Assembly: GCA_024036415.1 (NCBI GenBank)
Contig: JAMWET010005032.1
Location: 790,001 to 854,000 of the forward strand
Length of the DNA stretch: 64,000 nt
Reading direction: 5' to 3'
Origin: Prochilodus magdalenae
Lineage: Eukaryota; Chordata; Actinopteri; Characiformes; Prochilodontidae
The first letter of the stretch is position 1. Each line of letters opens with the position of its first letter. Position numbers and translations under genes: made by a program. The notes under the pieces were generated by a model. The model saw nothing but the letters and a program-made list of their open reading frames with translations, made no database searches and was not told where the DNA came from. Of the stretch, positions 63,735 to 64,000 are shown in pieces.

Positions 63735-64000
63735 ATATGCAAAGCATGTTGGGAAACCGAGCATGTAACAACAGTAGGAACGATGGCCTCCTATTTCTAC
63801 GGTAGTCCATTTCGACTATGTGCAATAAAACTCAGGAATCTATTTCTATTTCTACTATTTATATTATCTTATCTTTATTATATTATCTTATATTTATTTA
63901 AAATATTTATTATTATTATGTGTATATGTCCTGACACCTCTGTTCTCTCCTCTGTGCTGCTGTAACATTGCAACGTTCCCCACTGTGGGTTCAATAAAGG
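63735..64000 (+). mobile_element. LINE-like 3' end, continuing past the window
   Basis: tgctgctgtaacattgcaac, gttccccactgtgggttcaa and taaagg at the end of the window are typical of the 3' terminus of fish non-LTR retrotransposons. The AT-rich stretch at 63840-63920 precedes it. The 5' limit is uncertain. Confidence 0.55.

Overview
The window is vertebrate nuclear DNA, almost certainly from a teleost fish and perhaps an otophysan (inference). The evidence is one spliced gene with canonical GT/AG introns, a tRNA-derived SINE with the well-known teleost 3' tail, LINE reverse-transcriptase fragments, many Tc1/mariner relics, a pogo-like element, and an exceptional load of tandem repeats. I see no bacterial or organellar features. 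The only host gene I can support is a four-exon gene on the + strand (16210-21824). It encodes a 264-residue type II membrane protein of the tumour necrosis factor ligand superfamily. All exon phases fit, and the exon layout is that of classical TNF genes.

Layout. 0-3 kb: a near-complete Tc1 element with its transposase broken by a small deletion, then an antisense Tc1 relic. 3-7.5 kb: three blocks of one 42-bp minisatellite. 7.5-9.5 kb: small local duplications, a TA/GA microsatellite and the 5' half of another Tc1. 10.4-12.2 kb: a 30-bp minisatellite carrying CCAAT-box (NF-Y) motifs. 13.1-15.4 kb: two related 49-bp arrays, the second organised as 98-bp dimers. 15.8-23.1 kb: the TNF-ligand gene with its promoter and 3' UTR; its introns hold a TA microsatellite, a 156-bp array and a Tc1 fragment. 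23.2-33.5 kb: overlapping relics of several Tc1 families and LINE pieces. 34.0-35.5 kb: a GGT-rich array inside a retroelement-like repeat. 37.6-39.2 kb: a 14-bp array inside a teleost inverted-repeat element. 41.0-43.3 kb: a 54-bp array. 44 kb: a SINE-like repeat. 47.4-49.8 kb: a pogo-like element with intact terminal repeats and a deleted catalytic core. 50.0-53.1 kb: a 1.2-kb tandem duplication with a 185-bp near-perfect inverted repeat. 53.2-56.3 kb: a CA-rich array. 57.1-60.7 kb: a 42-bp array with about 1-kb higher-order structure. 62.6-63.5 kb: a SINE set into a 50-bp array. 63.7-64.0 kb: a LINE-like 3' end.

Adding the arrays by eye gives about 19 kb, roughly 30% of the window. Several units are multiples of 3 bp (30, 42, 54), so they give very long open frames on both strands. 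I treat these as artefacts, not genes. The recurring theme is that tandem arrays sit inside, or directly against, mobile-element sequence, as if pieces of transposons had been amplified into minisatellites.
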